Below the pieces are notes generated by a model. It did not search any database and was not told the origin of the DNA. It saw only the letters and a list, made by a program, of their open reading frames with translations. Shown here piece by piece: positions 17,622-26,833 of a stretch of 64,000 nucleotides of DNA (its first letter is position 1; every line of letters begins with the position of its first letter). The stretch is from AWTP1-13 sp963840075 (GTDB lineage: Bacteria > Pseudomonadota > Alphaproteobacteria > Rhizobiales > Hyphomicrobiaceae): contig CAWIXS010000001.1 in NCBI GenBank assembly GCA_963840075.1, positions 124,001 to 188,000 on the forward strand, read 5' to 3'. The position numbers and the translations under genes were made by a program.

Positions 17622-19215
17622 CTACTTCGCCGCGACGAGCTTCATGTGGACCGCGTTGTCCGGCGAGACCGGAATGTCGAGGTCGCGCTTCATGGCGTAG
17701 GCCAGCACCTGATGGTGCAGGGCGATGTAGGTGAGCTCGTTCGCCAGCACCCCCCAGATCCGCGCGATGGTGGCGTTGCGCTTTGCCGCATCGACCTCGC
17801 TGGTGAGGCTCCGGATCGCCCCGTCGATCTCGGGGTTGGAGTAGCGCGTGGCGTTCCAGCTGCCCTCGCTGCCCTTGCGGGTGTGGTAGAGGAACGAGAA
17901 GATGTAGTGCGAATTGTAGGTCGGCACGCCCCAGCCCAGGAGGAAAAAGTCGGTCTCCGGCGGGTCCTTCTGGATCAGGGTGAAATGCGGCCCCTTGGGC
18001 TGCGCCACCAGGTTCACCTTGATGCCGACCTTGGCGAGCATGGCGGTGCCGGCCTGGCAGATGCCCGCGTCGTTGGTGTAGCGGTCGTTGGGGCAGTGCA
18101 GCGTCACCTGGAAGCCGTCGGGGTAGCCCGCCTCGCCGAGCAGCGCCTTGGCCTTGGCGAGGTCGACCTTGGGGAGCGCGTCGAGCTCCTTGGTGTAGCC
18201 GTTGACGAACGGCGGGGCGATGGTGCCGGCGGGCACCGACTGGCCGCGCATCACCGCGCGCTTGATCGCCTCGCGGTCGATGGCGATGTCGATCGCCTGA
18301 CGCACGCGCTTGTCGGCGAACGGGTTCTTGCCCTTGATGTTGGAGGTCTTGAGCTCCGGCGAGGCAACGTCCAGGCCGAAGAAGATGGCGCGGTTCTCGG
18401 GCCCGATGTTGACCTTGAGGCCGGGCGCCTTGGCGAGCCGGTCGATGTCCTGCGGCGGCACGTCCTGCACGAAGTCGACCTCGCCGGAGAGCAGCGCGGC
18501 AACCCGCGTGGCCTCGGACTTGATCACCACGTAGGTGATGTCGGAGATGCCGAGCGGCACCTCGCCCTTGCCCCAGTAGCGCCTCGTTGCGCTTGAGCAC
18601 GGTCTTCACGTCCTGCTGGCGCGAGACGAGCGTGTAGGGCCCGGTGCCGTTGGCATTGCGGACGGAGAAGTTGTCCTTCTTGGCCTTGTAGTCCTGGACG
18701 GTGACGGTGTTGTTCGCCTCGCTCCACTCCTTGTCCATGATGTAGAGGTTGGTGAGGTAGCTCGGCAGCAGCGGGTTGGGTCCCTTGGTCTTGATGTGCA
18801 CCGTGTGGTCGTCGACCTTGGTGACCGCCTCGATCGACGTGAGCAGGCCTTTCATGTCGGAGGCGGGCTGGCGTGCGCGGTCGAGCGAGAAGACCACGTC
18901 GTCGGCGTTGAACGGGTTGCCGTCGTGGAACTTGACGCCCTGGCGCAGCTTGAACTCCCACACCGCCGGGTCCTCCGTGACCTTCCAGGAGACGGCGAGC
19001 GTGGGGCGGATCTTGCCGGTATGGTCGCGCACCAGCAGCGGCTCGTAGAGCTGGTGCAGCAGGTTGTGCGTGGCCCCCTCGTTCTGGGCGTGCGGATCGA
19101 GGGTGAGGGCATCGCCCGTGCGCGCCCAGGTGATGCTGCGCGCATCGGCCGTTGCGACCACGAATGCCAGCGCCCCGAGCGCTGCCGCCGCCTTGAGGAT
19201 CGAATGCAGGTCCAT
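17622..19215 (-). pseudogene. ABC transporter family 5 substrate-binding protein, one frameshift
   Basis: The periplasmic binding protein of the peptide importer (about 531 residues when joined). A signal peptide (LKAAAALGALAFVVATADA) leads to SITWARTGDALTLDPHAQNE, LRQGVKFHDGNPFNADDVVF and ANGTGPYTLVSRQQDVKTVL. After VLKRNEA the frame shifts and continues as YWGKGEVPLGISDITYVVIK (expected) through VRQAIDIAIDREAIKRAV to the stop at 17622. One surplus base near 18579 accounts for it. ATG at 19215 has GGAGG five bases upstream. The ligand could be a peptide, opine or nickel chelate. Real lesion or read error. Confidence 0.87.
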
Positions 19216-19251
19216 GCTGGCCTCCATCGCTTCATCTTGCTCCGCCCGGAT

Positions 19252-19370
19252 CCCCTCTCCCCGCTTGCGGGGAGAGGGCAGGGTGAGGGGCAGCCGCAAA
19301 CACCGACCTCGGAGTGTGCCGCTGCCCCTCACGGCGGCCTCTCCCGCTTGCGCGGGGAGATGGCGACCTC
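19252..19370. repeat. Palindromic element, family B copy 3
   Basis: About 119 bp: CCCCTCTCCCCGC TTGC GGGGAGAGGG at left, GGGTGAGGGGCAGC / GCTGCCCCTCA in the middle and CTCTCCCGCTTGCGCGGGGA at right. It lies between the DppC-like stop (7 bases away) and the binding-protein gene. Confidence 0.9.
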
Positions 19371-19377
19371 CGACATA

Positions 19378-20439
19378 CTACCTGAGCTTTGGGTTCAGTG
19401 CATCGCGCAGCCAGTCCCCGAGCAGGTTCACGGCCAGGGCCAGCAGGGCCAGGGTGAGGCCGGGGAAGGCCACCATCCACCAGGAGCCGGAGAACAGGTA
19501 GCGGTTGCCGATCTGGATCATGGTGCCGAGCGAGGGCTCGGTGGGCGGCAGGCCGACGCCGAGGAAGGAGAGCGTCGCCTCGGTGATGATGGCGAGCGCC
19601 AGGTTGATGGTGGCGATCACCAGCACCGGGCTCATGACGTTGGGCAGGATGTGCTGGAACATGATCTTGACCGGCGGCAGGCCGATCAGCCGCGCCGCCT
19701 CGACGTACTCCTTGTTGCGCTCCACCAGGGTCACGCCGCGCACCGTGCGCGCGTACTGCACCCAGTAGGCGAGCCCGATCGAGATCACCAGCACCCAGAA
19801 CTTGCCGGTCTCCTGCGTGGCGTTGCGGAACACCGCCAGCATCACACCGTCGACCAGCAGCGCCGTGAGGATGGCCGGGAAGGTGAGCTGCACGTCGGCG
19901 ATGCGCATGACGAGGGCATCGATGCGGCCCCCGGCGTAGCCCGCCCAGAGTCCGAGCGCCACGCCCAGGGCGGTGGCGAGCAGCACCGCGGTGACGCTGA
20001 TCAGCAAGGAGGAGCGGGTGCCGTGGAGGATGGTGGAGAGGATGTCGCGGCCCTGGTCGTCGGTGCCGAGGATATAGCGCGCATCTCCGCCTTCGACCCA
20101 CGCCGGCGGCATGTTGGCATCGAGCAGGCTCAGCGATTTGAGGTCGTAGGGATCGTGCGGGGCGATCAGCGGCGCCAGCAGCGCGGCGCCCACCATCAGC
20201 ACGGTGAGCAGCGCCGCCGCCACCACCAGCTTCGACCGCGTGAAGCTGTAGAGAATGTCGCTGTCGAGCCACCGCCACCCGTCATCCCGGAAGCCGAGCC
20301 CCGCAGGGGCGAGGCTATCTGGGACCTCGTCGGAGGTTTGACGCGTTTCGCGAGGTCCCGGCTCGGAGCGCTGCTCGCCCTCGGCTCGCATCGCCCAAGG
20401 GATTCCATGGGCCGGGACGACGGGTGGACGATCGCTCAT
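19378..20439 (-). CDS. Peptide/nickel-type ABC permease (DppC-like) with repeat-derived insert
   Basis: A 353-residue inner-membrane permease. TM1 is FTRSKLVVAAALLTVLMVGA, followed by LGTDDQGRDILSTILHGTR and the cytoplasmic EAA loop (EYVEAARLIGLPPVKIMFQH), all typical of DppC/OppC. Between MSDRPPVVPAHGIPWAM and SDILYSFTRSK lies about 35-40 residues (EGEQRSEPGPRETRQTSDEV, PDSLAPAGLGFRDDGWR) encoded by a family C palindrome read in frame. Family members have only a short cytosolic tail here, so the insert should be tolerated. ATG at 20439 overlaps the DppB-like stop by 4 bp. Confidence 0.92.
   Translation of the reverse strand: MSDRPPVVPAHGIPWAMRAEGEQRSEPGPRETRQTSDEVPDSLAPAGLGFRDDGWRWLDSDILYSFTRSKLVVAAALLTVLMVGAALLAPLIAPHDPYDLKSLSLLDANMPPAWVEGGDARYILGTDDQGRDILSTILHGTRSSLLISVTAVLLATALGVALGLWAGYAGGRIDALVMRIADVQLTFPAILTALLVDGVMLAVFRNATQETGKFWVLVISIGLAYWVQYARTVRGVTLVERNKEYVEAARLIGLPPVKIMFQHILPNVMSPVLVIATINLALAIITEATLSFLGVGLPPTEPSLGTMIQIGNRYLFSGSWWMVAFPGLTLALLALAVNLLGDWLRDALNPKLR
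20278..20390. repeat. Palindromic element, family C copy 2 (inside the DppC-like gene)
   Basis: About 113 bp beginning ACCCGTCATCCCGGAAGCCG, with GGGACCTCG and CGAGGTCCCGG inner arms. It lies wholly within coding sequence and keeps the reading frame open. Confidence 0.88.
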
Positions 20440-21413
20440 GCGCGGCGCCCCAGGATGCGGATGCGCGGGTCGATGCGCACGTAGACGAGATCGACGACGA
20501 GGTTGATCAGGACGAACAGGAAGGCCACCAGCAGCAGATAGGCGGCCATCACGGGGATGTCGGCGTGCTGCACGGCCTGGATGAACATGAGCCCCATGCC
20601 GGGCCACTGGAACACCGTCTCGGTGATGATCGCGAAAGCGACGATGCCGCCGAGCTGCAGGCCGATCATGGTGATCACCGGCACCAGCGTGTTCCGCAGC
20701 GCATGGCCGAAGTTGATGGCGCGCTCGGAAAGGCCGCGGGCGCGGGCGAACTTGATGTAGTCGGTGCGCAGCACCTCCAGCATCTCGGCCCGCACCAGCC
20801 GCGTCACCAGCGTCATCTGGAACAGGCCGAGCGTGATGGCGGGCAGGATCAGCGCCTTGAGGCCCGAGAGCGTGAGCAGCCCGGTGCTCCAGAAGCCGAG
20901 GCTCACGACCTCGCCGCGTCCGAACGAGGGCAGCACATTGAGCCAGACGGAGAACACGTAGATGAGCAGGATGCCGATCAGGAAGGTCGGCAGCGAGATG
21001 CCGATGAGCGATACGGTGAGGAAGATCTTCGACAGCCAGCTGTCGCGCCAGATGCCGGTGTAGACCCCCATGGGGATGCCGAGGGCGACGGCGAGCAGGG
21101 CGGCCGCCAGCGCCAGCTCGATGGTTGCGGGGAAGCGGTCGGCAATCATGGCCGTGACCGGCTGCTTGAACTGATAGGAGATGCCGAACTCGAAACGGAG
21201 CGCGTTGCCGACGAAGCGGGCAAACTGCACAAAGGGCGGGTCCTCGAGCCCGAGATCGCGCCGGATCTGGGTGCGGTCCTCCAGGGTGGCATCCTGCCCA
21301 ACCATCTGGTTGACGGGATCGCCGACATAGCGGAACAGCATGAAGGCGATCAGCGCCACGGTCAGCATGACCACGGCTGCTTCCAGGAGGCGCCGGATGG
21401 CAAAGGCGAGCAT
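20436..21413 (-). CDS. Peptide/nickel-type ABC permease (DppB-like)
   Basis: A 325-residue inner-membrane permease with an N-terminal membrane segment (AVVMLTVALIAFMLFRYVGD), a large periplasmic loop, and five further membrane spans. The EAA-type loop RTDYIKFARARGLSERAINF and PVITMIGLQLGGIVAFAIIT match DppB/OppB. It is first in the operon dppB-dppC-binding protein-dppD-dppF; GAGAGGATGACCC precedes the ATG. The promoter should lie in 21414-21500, next to a repeat. Confidence 0.94.
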   Translation of the reverse strand: MLAFAIRRLLEAAVVMLTVALIAFMLFRYVGDPVNQMVGQDATLEDRTQIRRDLGLEDPPFVQFARFVGNALRFEFGISYQFKQPVTAMIADRFPATIELALAAALLAVALGIPMGVYTGIWRDSWLSKIFLTVSLIGISLPTFLIGILLIYVFSVWLNVLPSFGRGEVVSLGFWSTGLLTLSGLKALILPAITLGLFQMTLVTRLVRAEMLEVLRTDYIKFARARGLSERAINFGHALRNTLVPVITMIGLQLGGIVAFAIITETVFQWPGMGLMFIQAVQHADIPVMAAYLLLVAFLFVLINLVVDLVYVRIDPRIRILGRRA

Positions 21414-21527
21414 GGGTCATCCTCTCCGATCGGCCGGCAAAGCGCCAGGGGCGGATGGGCTCTGGGCGCGAAACGCGCATCACGCGTCATCGCGGTGCTT
21501 GCCTGCACCGGCGAAGGCCGGTGAAGG

Positions 21528-21610
21528 CCGGTGTCACCGCGATCCACCGTGCCGCATGCTCCGGCGCCCGGGGATGGCTGGATACCGGGGACAAGCCCCG
21601 GTATGACAAG
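21528..21610. repeat. Palindromic element, family D
   Basis: GGATACCGGGGAC and GTCCCCGGTATCC-type arms (as ATACCGGGG / CCCCGGTAT) preceded by CCGGCGCCCGGGGATGGCTG. This resembles the widespread alphaproteobacterial repeat around GGGGCTTGTCCCCGG. Single copy in this window, in the divergent space between dppB-like and gatB. Confidence 0.75.
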
Positions 21611-21666
21611 GGCTCGCTTGTCGCTCTCGGATCGTCGCCGTGGCGATCGTTGCACAGGGCTCGCGC

Positions 21667-23166
21667 ATGCAGAACAAGAGCAAGGCTGCCAGCAAGGACC
21701 TCATCAAGGGCGCCAGCGGCGACTGGGAGGTGGTGATCGGGCTGGAGGTGCACGCCCAGGTCGCCTCCAAGGCGAAGCTGTTCTCCGGCGCCTCCACCGA
21801 CTTCGGCGGCGCGCCCAACAGCCACGTCTCGCTGGTGGATGCGGCGATGCCGGGCATGCTGCCGGTGATCAACGAGGCGTGCATCGCCCAGGCCGTGCGC
21901 ACGGGCCTCGGCCTCAACGCGGCGATCAACCTGGTCTCGGTGTTCGACCGCAAGAACTACTTCTATCCCGACCTGCCGCAGGGCTACCAGATCAGCCAGT
22001 ACAAGCAGCCGATCGTCGGCGAGGGCGCAGTGGAGGTCGATGTCGACGGCGAGACCGTGAAGGTCGGCATCGAGCGCGTGCACCTGGAGCAGGACGCCGG
22101 CAAGTCGATCCACGACCAGCACCCCGAGTGCTCCTTCGTCGACCTCAACCGCTCCGGCGTGGCGCTGATGGAGATCGTCTCCAGGCCCGACCTGCGCTCG
22201 GCGAAGCAGGCGCAGGCCTATGTCTCCAAGGTCAGGACCATCCTGCGCTATCTCGGCACCTCCGACGCCGACATGGAGAAGGGCAACCTCAGGGCCGACC
22301 TCAACGTGTCGGTGCGGCGCGCGGGCGACACCGAGCTCGGCACCCGCTGCGAGATCAAGAACGTCAACTCGATCCGCTTCATCGGCCAGGCCATCGACTA
22401 CGAGGCGCGCCGCCAGGTCGACATCATCGAGGACGGCGGCACCATCGCGCAGGAGACGCGCCTCTTCGACTCCGCCAAGGGCGTCACGCGCTCCATGCGC
22501 TCGAAGGAGGAGGCGCACGACTACCGCTATTTCCCCGACCCCGACCTGCTGCCGCTGGAGCTGACGCAGGACTACGTCGACGGCCTGCAAGAGGGCCTGC
22601 CCGAGCTGCCCGACGCCAAGCGCGCGCGCTTCATGCGGGACTACGGCCTCTCCGCCTACGACGCCGGCGTGCTGACGGCCGAGCGCGAGAGCGCGGAGTT
22701 CTTCGAGGCGGTGGCCGAGGGCCGCGACAGGGTCGTGGCGGAGCCGCGCGACGGAAAAATGGCCGCCAACTGGGTGATCAACGAGCTGTTCGGGCGGCTC
22801 AACAAGGAAGGCATGGAGATCGCGCAGTCGCCGGTGTCGGCGGGCCAGCTCGGCGGCATCATCGACCTGATCGGCTCGGGCGCCATCTCCGGCAAGATCG
22901 CCAAGGACGTGTTCGAGATCGTCTGGAGCGAGGGCGGCGACCCCGCCGACATCGTGGACAAGCGCGGCCTGAAGCAGGTCACCGACACTGGCGCCATCGA
23001 GGCCGCAGTGGATGCGGTGATCGCCGCCAACCCCGACAAGGTGGCGCAGGCGAGGGCCAAGCCCGCCGCCATCGGCTGGTTCGTCGGCCAGGTGATGAAG
23101 TCGACCGGCGGCAAGGCCAACCCCCAGGCCGTCAACGAGGTCCTGAAGAAGAAGCTGGGGCTTTAA
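21667..23166 (+). CDS. gatB: Aspartyl/glutamyl-tRNA amidotransferase subunit B
   Basis: A 499-residue subunit of GatCAB, which converts Glu-tRNA(Gln) and Asp-tRNA(Asn) to the amide forms. GLEVHAQVASKAKLFSGAS, YFYPDLPQGYQISQ, the conserved VHLEQDAGKSIHD and DLNRSGVALMEIVS form the kinase domain; the C-terminal YqeY-like tail ends KANPQAVNEVLKKKL. ATG at 21667 (MQNKSK) is chosen; an ATG at 21640 is possible, neither with a clear ribosome site. gatA and gatC are not adjacent; the upstream neighbour is divergent. Confidence 0.96.
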   Translation: MQNKSKAASKDLIKGASGDWEVVIGLEVHAQVASKAKLFSGASTDFGGAPNSHVSLVDAAMPGMLPVINEACIAQAVRTGLGLNAAINLVSVFDRKNYFYPDLPQGYQISQYKQPIVGEGAVEVDVDGETVKVGIERVHLEQDAGKSIHDQHPECSFVDLNRSGVALMEIVSRPDLRSAKQAQAYVSKVRTILRYLGTSDADMEKGNLRADLNVSVRRAGDTELGTRCEIKNVNSIRFIGQAIDYEARRQVDIIEDGGTIAQETRLFDSAKGVTRSMRSKEEAHDYRYFPDPDLLPLELTQDYVDGLQEGLPELPDAKRARFMRDYGLSAYDAGVLTAERESAEFFEAVAEGRDRVVAEPRDGKMAANWVINELFGRLNKEGMEIAQSPVSAGQLGGIIDLIGSGAISGKIAKDVFEIVWSEGGDPADIVDKRGLKQVTDTGAIEAAVDAVIAANPDKVAQARAKPAAIGWFVGQVMKSTGGKANPQAVNEVLKKKLGL

Positions 23167-23213
23167 GGGGCCAGACCCTGCGGGCCCCTGCGGGTCTGAC
23201 CCGGTCTGACCCC
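23167..23213. repeat. Palindromic element, family A variant (after gatB)
   Basis: GGGGCCAGACCCTGCGGG followed by CCCCTGCGGGTCTGACCC and a partial duplicate GGTCTGACCCC. It starts directly after the gatB stop. Confidence 0.75.
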
Positions 23214-23254
23214 ATGGCGCCCACGCTGTCAGGGTCAACCAAAGCGGGAGTCGC

Positions 23255-23632
23255 ATGCACACCAAAGCCACCGCGCTCTACCCGTCCGTGCCGTCGGGGG
23301 GCGGATTTCCGGCTGGCGCTCGCCTTCTTCGCCGAGCTCGGCTTCGAGACGGCGTGGAGCACGACGGCCTACGCCGGCCTGCGCTGGGGCGGCGCCTATT
23401 TCATCCTGCAGGACGCCGATGTCCCGGAGTGGCAGACCAACCAGATGGTGGTGATCGAGGTGGAGGACCTCGACGCCTATTGGTCGAGCTGCAGCCCAGG
23501 GACCTGCCCGCCAGGTTCCCCGGCGCCAGGCTCAGGCCGCCCACCGACTTCCCCTGGGGCCGGGAGGTCCACATCATCGACCCCGGCGGCGCGTGCTGGC
23601 ACGTGCGGCAGGCACAACCGGCTGCTGCCTGA
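23255..23632 (+). pseudogene. VOC (glyoxalase/bleomycin-resistance) protein with two compensating frameshifts
   Basis: A small vicinal-oxygen-chelate protein: MHTKATALYPSVPS, then in another frame DFRLALAFFAELGFETAWST, GLRWGGAYFILQD, QMVVIEVEDLDAYW, then back to the first frame for LPARFPGARLRPPTDFPWGR and EVHIIDPGGACWHVRQ. A run of six G at 23296-23301 (five expected) and one missing G near 23485 explain both shifts. The joined protein is about 125 residues, normal for this family. A homopolymer site for the first shift makes sequencing error plausible. Confidence 0.8.
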
Positions 23633-23654
23633 GTTGGCGGTGCGAGGCGAGGGC

Positions 23655-23735
23655 GGGGGTCAGACCCGGGTCAGACCCCTCGCCTCCAACGGTAGAGCAA
23701 GAACGAACACAAGGTTTGGCGCGAGGGTCTGACCC
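23655..23735. repeat. Family A-related inverted repeat, variant 2
   Basis: GGGTCAGACCC with GGGTCAGACCCCTCGCC on the left and GCGAGGGTCTGACCC on the right, about 40 bases apart. Same left/right design as 23922-23988 and 24223-24286. Confidence 0.75.
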
Positions 23736-23921
23736 GTCTCCCCGTCCAGCCTGCCCCCCGTCCAGAAGGCCCGCCAGAGCCCCTCAGAAGGCCGTGGAGT
23801 GGCCTCGCGGCGTCTCGGGCTACATGGGGGCCTTGGGGGCCTGCCCGGCGCGCGGCGGGCGCCAGGGGCCAATTTTGTCGGGAGCATGCAACCACTAACA
23901 TTAACGCCGGCTAACGGAAAC

Positions 23922-23988
23922 GGGGTCAGACCCCTCGCGCCGAACCGTGTGCGCTTTCACTGCCGTTGGAGGCGAGGGGTCTGACCCC
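23922..23988. repeat. Family A-related inverted repeat, variant 3
   Basis: GGGGTCAGACCCCTCGC and GCGAGGGGTCTGACCCC arms with about 33 bases between them. It overlaps no coding sequence and ends next to the stop of the small basic gene. Confidence 0.82.
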
Positions 23989-23989
23989 G

Positions 23990-24178
23990 TCACGCCGTCT
24001 CGGGCTCGCCGGCGCTGACCGCCGCCGCCTTCCGGGCGCGGGCCTTGCCAGCCATCTTCTTGAGGCGCTGGCGGGCACCCAGGGTGTTGCCCTGGATGCG
24101 GGTCACCTTCGCGCGCGGGATGGCGCGGCGGTTTTTCTTCTTCTGCTTCTCGATATTGCGTTCGGAGCGGACGGCCAT
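23990..24178 (-). CDS. Small basic protein of unknown function
   Basis: A 62-residue Lys/Arg-rich protein (MAVRSERNIEKQKKKNRRAI then RAKVTRIQGNTLGARQRLKK). No family recognised; nucleic-acid or ribosome binding is possible from charge alone. GAGGAGGTGCC precedes the ATG at excellent spacing, the main reason to accept it. It lies exactly between two copies of the family A-related inverted repeat (23922-23988 and 24223-24286), as if gene and repeats formed one unit. Confidence 0.65.
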   Translation of the reverse strand: MAVRSERNIEKQKKKNRRAIPRAKVTRIQGNTLGARQRLKKMAGKARARKAAAVSAGEPETA

Positions 24179-24222
24179 GCGGCACCTCCTCGTCGGCGGG
24201 TGTGTTGTTGGCGGAAGGGCAA

Positions 24223-24286
24223 GGTCAGACCCCTCGCCTCCAACGTCGAGATTCAACTGCAACGCCCAGGCGAGGGGTCTGACCCC
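24223..24286. repeat. Family A-related inverted repeat, variant 4
   Basis: GGTCAGACCCCTCGCCTCCAA on the left (first 20 bases GGTCAGACCCCTCGCCTCCA) and GGCGAGGGGTCTGACCCC on the right. It lies upstream of the small basic gene. Confidence 0.8.
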
Positions 24287-24353
24287 GGCGCCGCCGGTGT
24301 AGGCGCAGCGCGCGCCGCCGACAAGCTCAAAGCGCCCCCCAAAGCGCCCCGTA

Positions 24354-24475
24354 TCAGCCTCCGCCTGCCTCCTCCAGCAGCGATACGCCGAGCGGCATGC
24401 CGCCTTTGGGCCGCAGCGTGATCCGGCTCAACGGCTCGGGCAGATGCTTGCCGTCGCATGCGAGCTCGGCTCGCC
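24354..24475 (-). pseudogene. Probable cytochrome P450 C-terminal relic
   Basis: The minus frame reads LPEPLSRITLRPKGGMPLGV before a TGA at 24354. The pattern P-x-x-R-x-T-L-R-P-x-G-G-(M/L)-P is typical of the extreme C-terminus of some bacterial cytochromes P450. No heme-Cys region remains upstream. Short match, so the call is tentative. Confidence 0.4.
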
Positions 24476-24515
24476 GCACAAGGGTAGCGGGGATGGCGAA
24501 TGCGCGTGGGTTACG

Positions 24516-25106
24516 TTACAGGGACAGCCAATGGATCAGCCACTCCATGCCGTACCGGCCGAGCGCCAGCAGCCCGATCGCCCATACAAACGCCGAGGCC
24601 CAGTTGGCGATCTGGAACGTCAGCCACGGCATCTCGCTGATCCCGGCAACGATCGGAACGCTGGCGCGCAAGGGGCCGAGGAAGCGCCCGATGACGATGG
24701 CCCAGGCCCCCCATCTCTTGAAGAACTCACGGCCCTGCTCGATCAGGTGCGGATGGTTCCGAAGCGGCCACATGTGCTGGATGTAGGTGTGGTAGTGGTA
24801 GCCCAGCCAGTAGGACAGCCAGTCGCCCAGCGCGGCACCGATCGCCGCGGCCGAGGCGATGGTCCAGAAGTGGAGCGTGCCTGCGGCTCCCAGCAGCGGC
24901 CCGACCCCGAGAAACAGGATGGCCCAGAACGGAAACACCAGCGAGACGAAGGCGAGCGACTCCCCGAAGGCCAGGATGAAAACGACGAACGCGGCCCAGT
25001 TGGGATAGTTCTTTACGAGAGCGAGGACCCAATCCCTGAAACCGGCCATCCAGCTGAAATCGATGAATGCAAAGGCGTTGAGTGCAATCGACGTTGTGGT
25101 TGTCAT
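24516..25106 (-). CDS. DedA-family membrane protein
   Basis: A 196-residue integral membrane protein of the DedA/SNARE-associated (VTT) family, linked to polyprenyl-phosphate or phospholipid recycling and membrane homeostasis. FILAFGESLAFVSLVFPFWA and AAAIGAALGDWLSYWLGYHY are the conserved re-entrant helices; FFKRWGAWAIVIGRFLGPLR carries the family Arg/Gly motif before PIVAGISEM. ATG at 25106 (MTTTTSIALNAF) gives a short cytosolic start; upstream in-frame start codons are poorly supported. Monocistronic. Confidence 0.9.
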   Translation of the reverse strand: MTTTTSIALNAFAFIDFSWMAGFRDWVLALVKNYPNWAAFVVFILAFGESLAFVSLVFPFWAILFLGVGPLLGAAGTLHFWTIASAAAIGAALGDWLSYWLGYHYHTYIQHMWPLRNHPHLIEQGREFFKRWGAWAIVIGRFLGPLRASVPIVAGISEMPWLTFQIANWASAFVWAIGLLALGRYGMEWLIHWLSL

Positions 25107-25219
25107 GGTTCCGGCCGTTTCCCTGTGTGCCCCTATTGCACCCGCCGGGCGTACCAAGATCGCTTGGGCGTGCTGCCGTCAAGCGCCGAGAGAAAGAACC
25201 GCCGGGGCAGAAGTGCGCC

Positions 25220-25654
25220 TCAGGCCCTGCAGCGGCGCCTTCTGATCTCGGTACCGAGCTCCTTGCCGACCTCGGCGGCGAACAGGGAGGCGCGCGAAAT
25301 CTGCGCCGGCGAAAGGCCTTGCTGGCCCCTGAGCGCCTTCGGGGCGGCCTCGGCCTCCCTGCGCCCGTGCGCCAGCTCCTCGCAGCTCAGCTGGGCCTTC
25401 TTGCTGCGGAAAGCGAACAGCCGCACCCCGCTGGCGTGTGCCTTCGGCGTGGGCGCCTCCCGCACCCACTTGCGCGACCTGTCGCCGAGCATGGACTTGA
25501 GCGTTGCCTCGCGCTGGGCGATGCAGCCGGGGCTGTCGTCGATGCACGACAGCCCGGCCCGCTCGTCGACGTCGACGCCCGCGCAGGCCGACAGCCACAG
25601 GCCGACGCCGCCGAGCGCGGCCAGGGTCGCCTTCCTCCGCGCAGCACCGCACAT
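25220..25654 (-). CDS. Small lipoprotein of unknown function
   Basis: A 144-residue protein with a lipobox (ALGGVGLWLSAC, Cys at about residue 24) predicting attachment to the membrane. The mature part has paired Cys (LSCIDDSPGCIAQRE) and another near the end (RRRRCRA). ATG at 25654 has AGAGGAAA in front. No family recognised; it is similar in style to hypothetical lipoproteins of Rhizobiales. Confidence 0.72.
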   Translation of the reverse strand: MCGAARRKATLAALGGVGLWLSACAGVDVDERAGLSCIDDSPGCIAQREATLKSMLGDRSRKWVREAPTPKAHASGVRLFAFRSKKAQLSCEELAHGRREAEAAPKALRGQQGLSPAQISRASLFAAEVGKELGTEIRRRRCRA

Positions 25655-25772
25655 GGTTTCCTCTTGAGGTTGGGGCGTCGAGCCCATAGAAGGCAGGCAT
25701 GGCGGCGTCAAGGCGCCGCACCCCCGAATGCCGGCAGGTGCGCCAGCAATGTGCGGCCGTCACGCTGGCGTA

Positions 25773-25803
25773 CGCATGCCGGCTTTCAGCATGCCGGCAT
25801 TCA
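25773..25803. repeat. Short tandem duplication upstream of the quinone oxidoreductase gene
   Basis: GCATGCCGGCTTTCA followed directly by GCATGCCGGCATTCA. Two near-identical 15-base units about 35 bases before the start; each holds the palindrome GCATGC/GCCGGC. It could be a paired operator. Confidence 0.5.
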
Positions 25804-25837
25804 GTCTGTCTAGCGGCTGTCTACGAGGAGAATGACG

Positions 25838-26812
25838 ATGCCCAACGCGATCCGTGTTCATCAGGCCGGCGGCCCCGAGGTCCTGCAGTGGGAGAGCGTG
25901 GAGGTGGGCGCTCCGGGCGCGGGGCAGATCCGGCTGAAGCAGCACGCGGTCGGCGTGAACTACATCGACACCTACCAGCGCTCCGGCCTCTACAAGATGC
26001 CAATGCCGTTCATTCCCGGCAGCGAGGGCGCGGGCGAGGTGGTGGCCGTGGGCCCCGGCGTCACCGACTTCAAGGTCGGCGACCGTGGCGCCTATGCCGG
26101 CGCGATCGGCGGCTACGCGGATGAGCGCCTGATGCCCGCCGACCGCCTGGTCAAGCTGCCCGACTCCATCGACTACAGGACCGGCGCCGCCATGATGCTG
26201 CAGGGCATGACGGTGCGTTACCTCGTGCGCCAGACCTACAAGGTGGTGCCAGGCACCACCCTCCTGCTCCATGCCGCCGCGGGCGGCATCGGCCTGATCG
26301 CGGCGCGGTGGGCAAAGCACCTCGGCGCATCCCTGATCATCGGCACAGTGAGCTCGGAGGAGAAGGCGAAGCTCGCCAAGGAGGCCGGCTGCACGCATGT
26401 GATCAACTACAAGACCGAGGACTTCGTGAAGCGCACCAAGGAGATCACCGGCGGCCAGGGCGTCGACGTGGTCTACGACGGCGTCGGCAAGGACACCTAT
26501 CCGGGCTCGCTCGACTGTCTGAAGCCGCTCGGCCTGTGGGTGAGCTTCGGCAACGCCTCCGGACCCGTCACCAACTTCAGCCTTCTGGAGCTGTCGACCA
26601 AGGGCTCGCTCTATGCCACGCGACCGACGCTCGGCACCTACGTCGCCAAGCGCGCGGACCTGCTTGCCAACGCCGCCGACCTGTTCGATGTGGTGGGCAA
26701 GGGCGCCGTGAAGATCGCCGTCAACCACACCTACCCCTTGAAGGACGCCGCCCAGGCCCACCGCGACCTGGAAGGCCGCAGGACCACCGGCTCCATCGTG
26801 CTGCTGCCGTGA
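25838..26812 (+). CDS. qor: NADPH:quinone oxidoreductase (zeta-crystallin type)
   Basis: A 324-residue zinc-free medium-chain reductase that reduces quinones with NADPH in the cytoplasm. Motifs: NYIDTYQRSGLYK, FIPGSEGAGEVVAVGPGV, LLHAAAGGIGLIAARWAKHL (nucleotide site) and DVVYDGVGKDTY. Length matches E. coli Qor. ATG at 25838 is preferred because GAGGAG lies seven bases before it; an ATG at 25832 would be too close to that site. Confidence 0.93.
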   Translation: MPNAIRVHQAGGPEVLQWESVEVGAPGAGQIRLKQHAVGVNYIDTYQRSGLYKMPMPFIPGSEGAGEVVAVGPGVTDFKVGDRGAYAGAIGGYADERLMPADRLVKLPDSIDYRTGAAMMLQGMTVRYLVRQTYKVVPGTTLLLHAAAGGIGLIAARWAKHLGASLIIGTVSSEEKAKLAKEAGCTHVINYKTEDFVKRTKEITGGQGVDVVYDGVGKDTYPGSLDCLKPLGLWVSFGNASGPVTNFSLLELSTKGSLYATRPTLGTYVAKRADLLANAADLFDVVGKGAVKIAVNHTYPLKDAAQAHRDLEGRRTTGSIVLLP

Positions 26813-26833
26813 CGCATTGGGCGTAGGGGCAGG

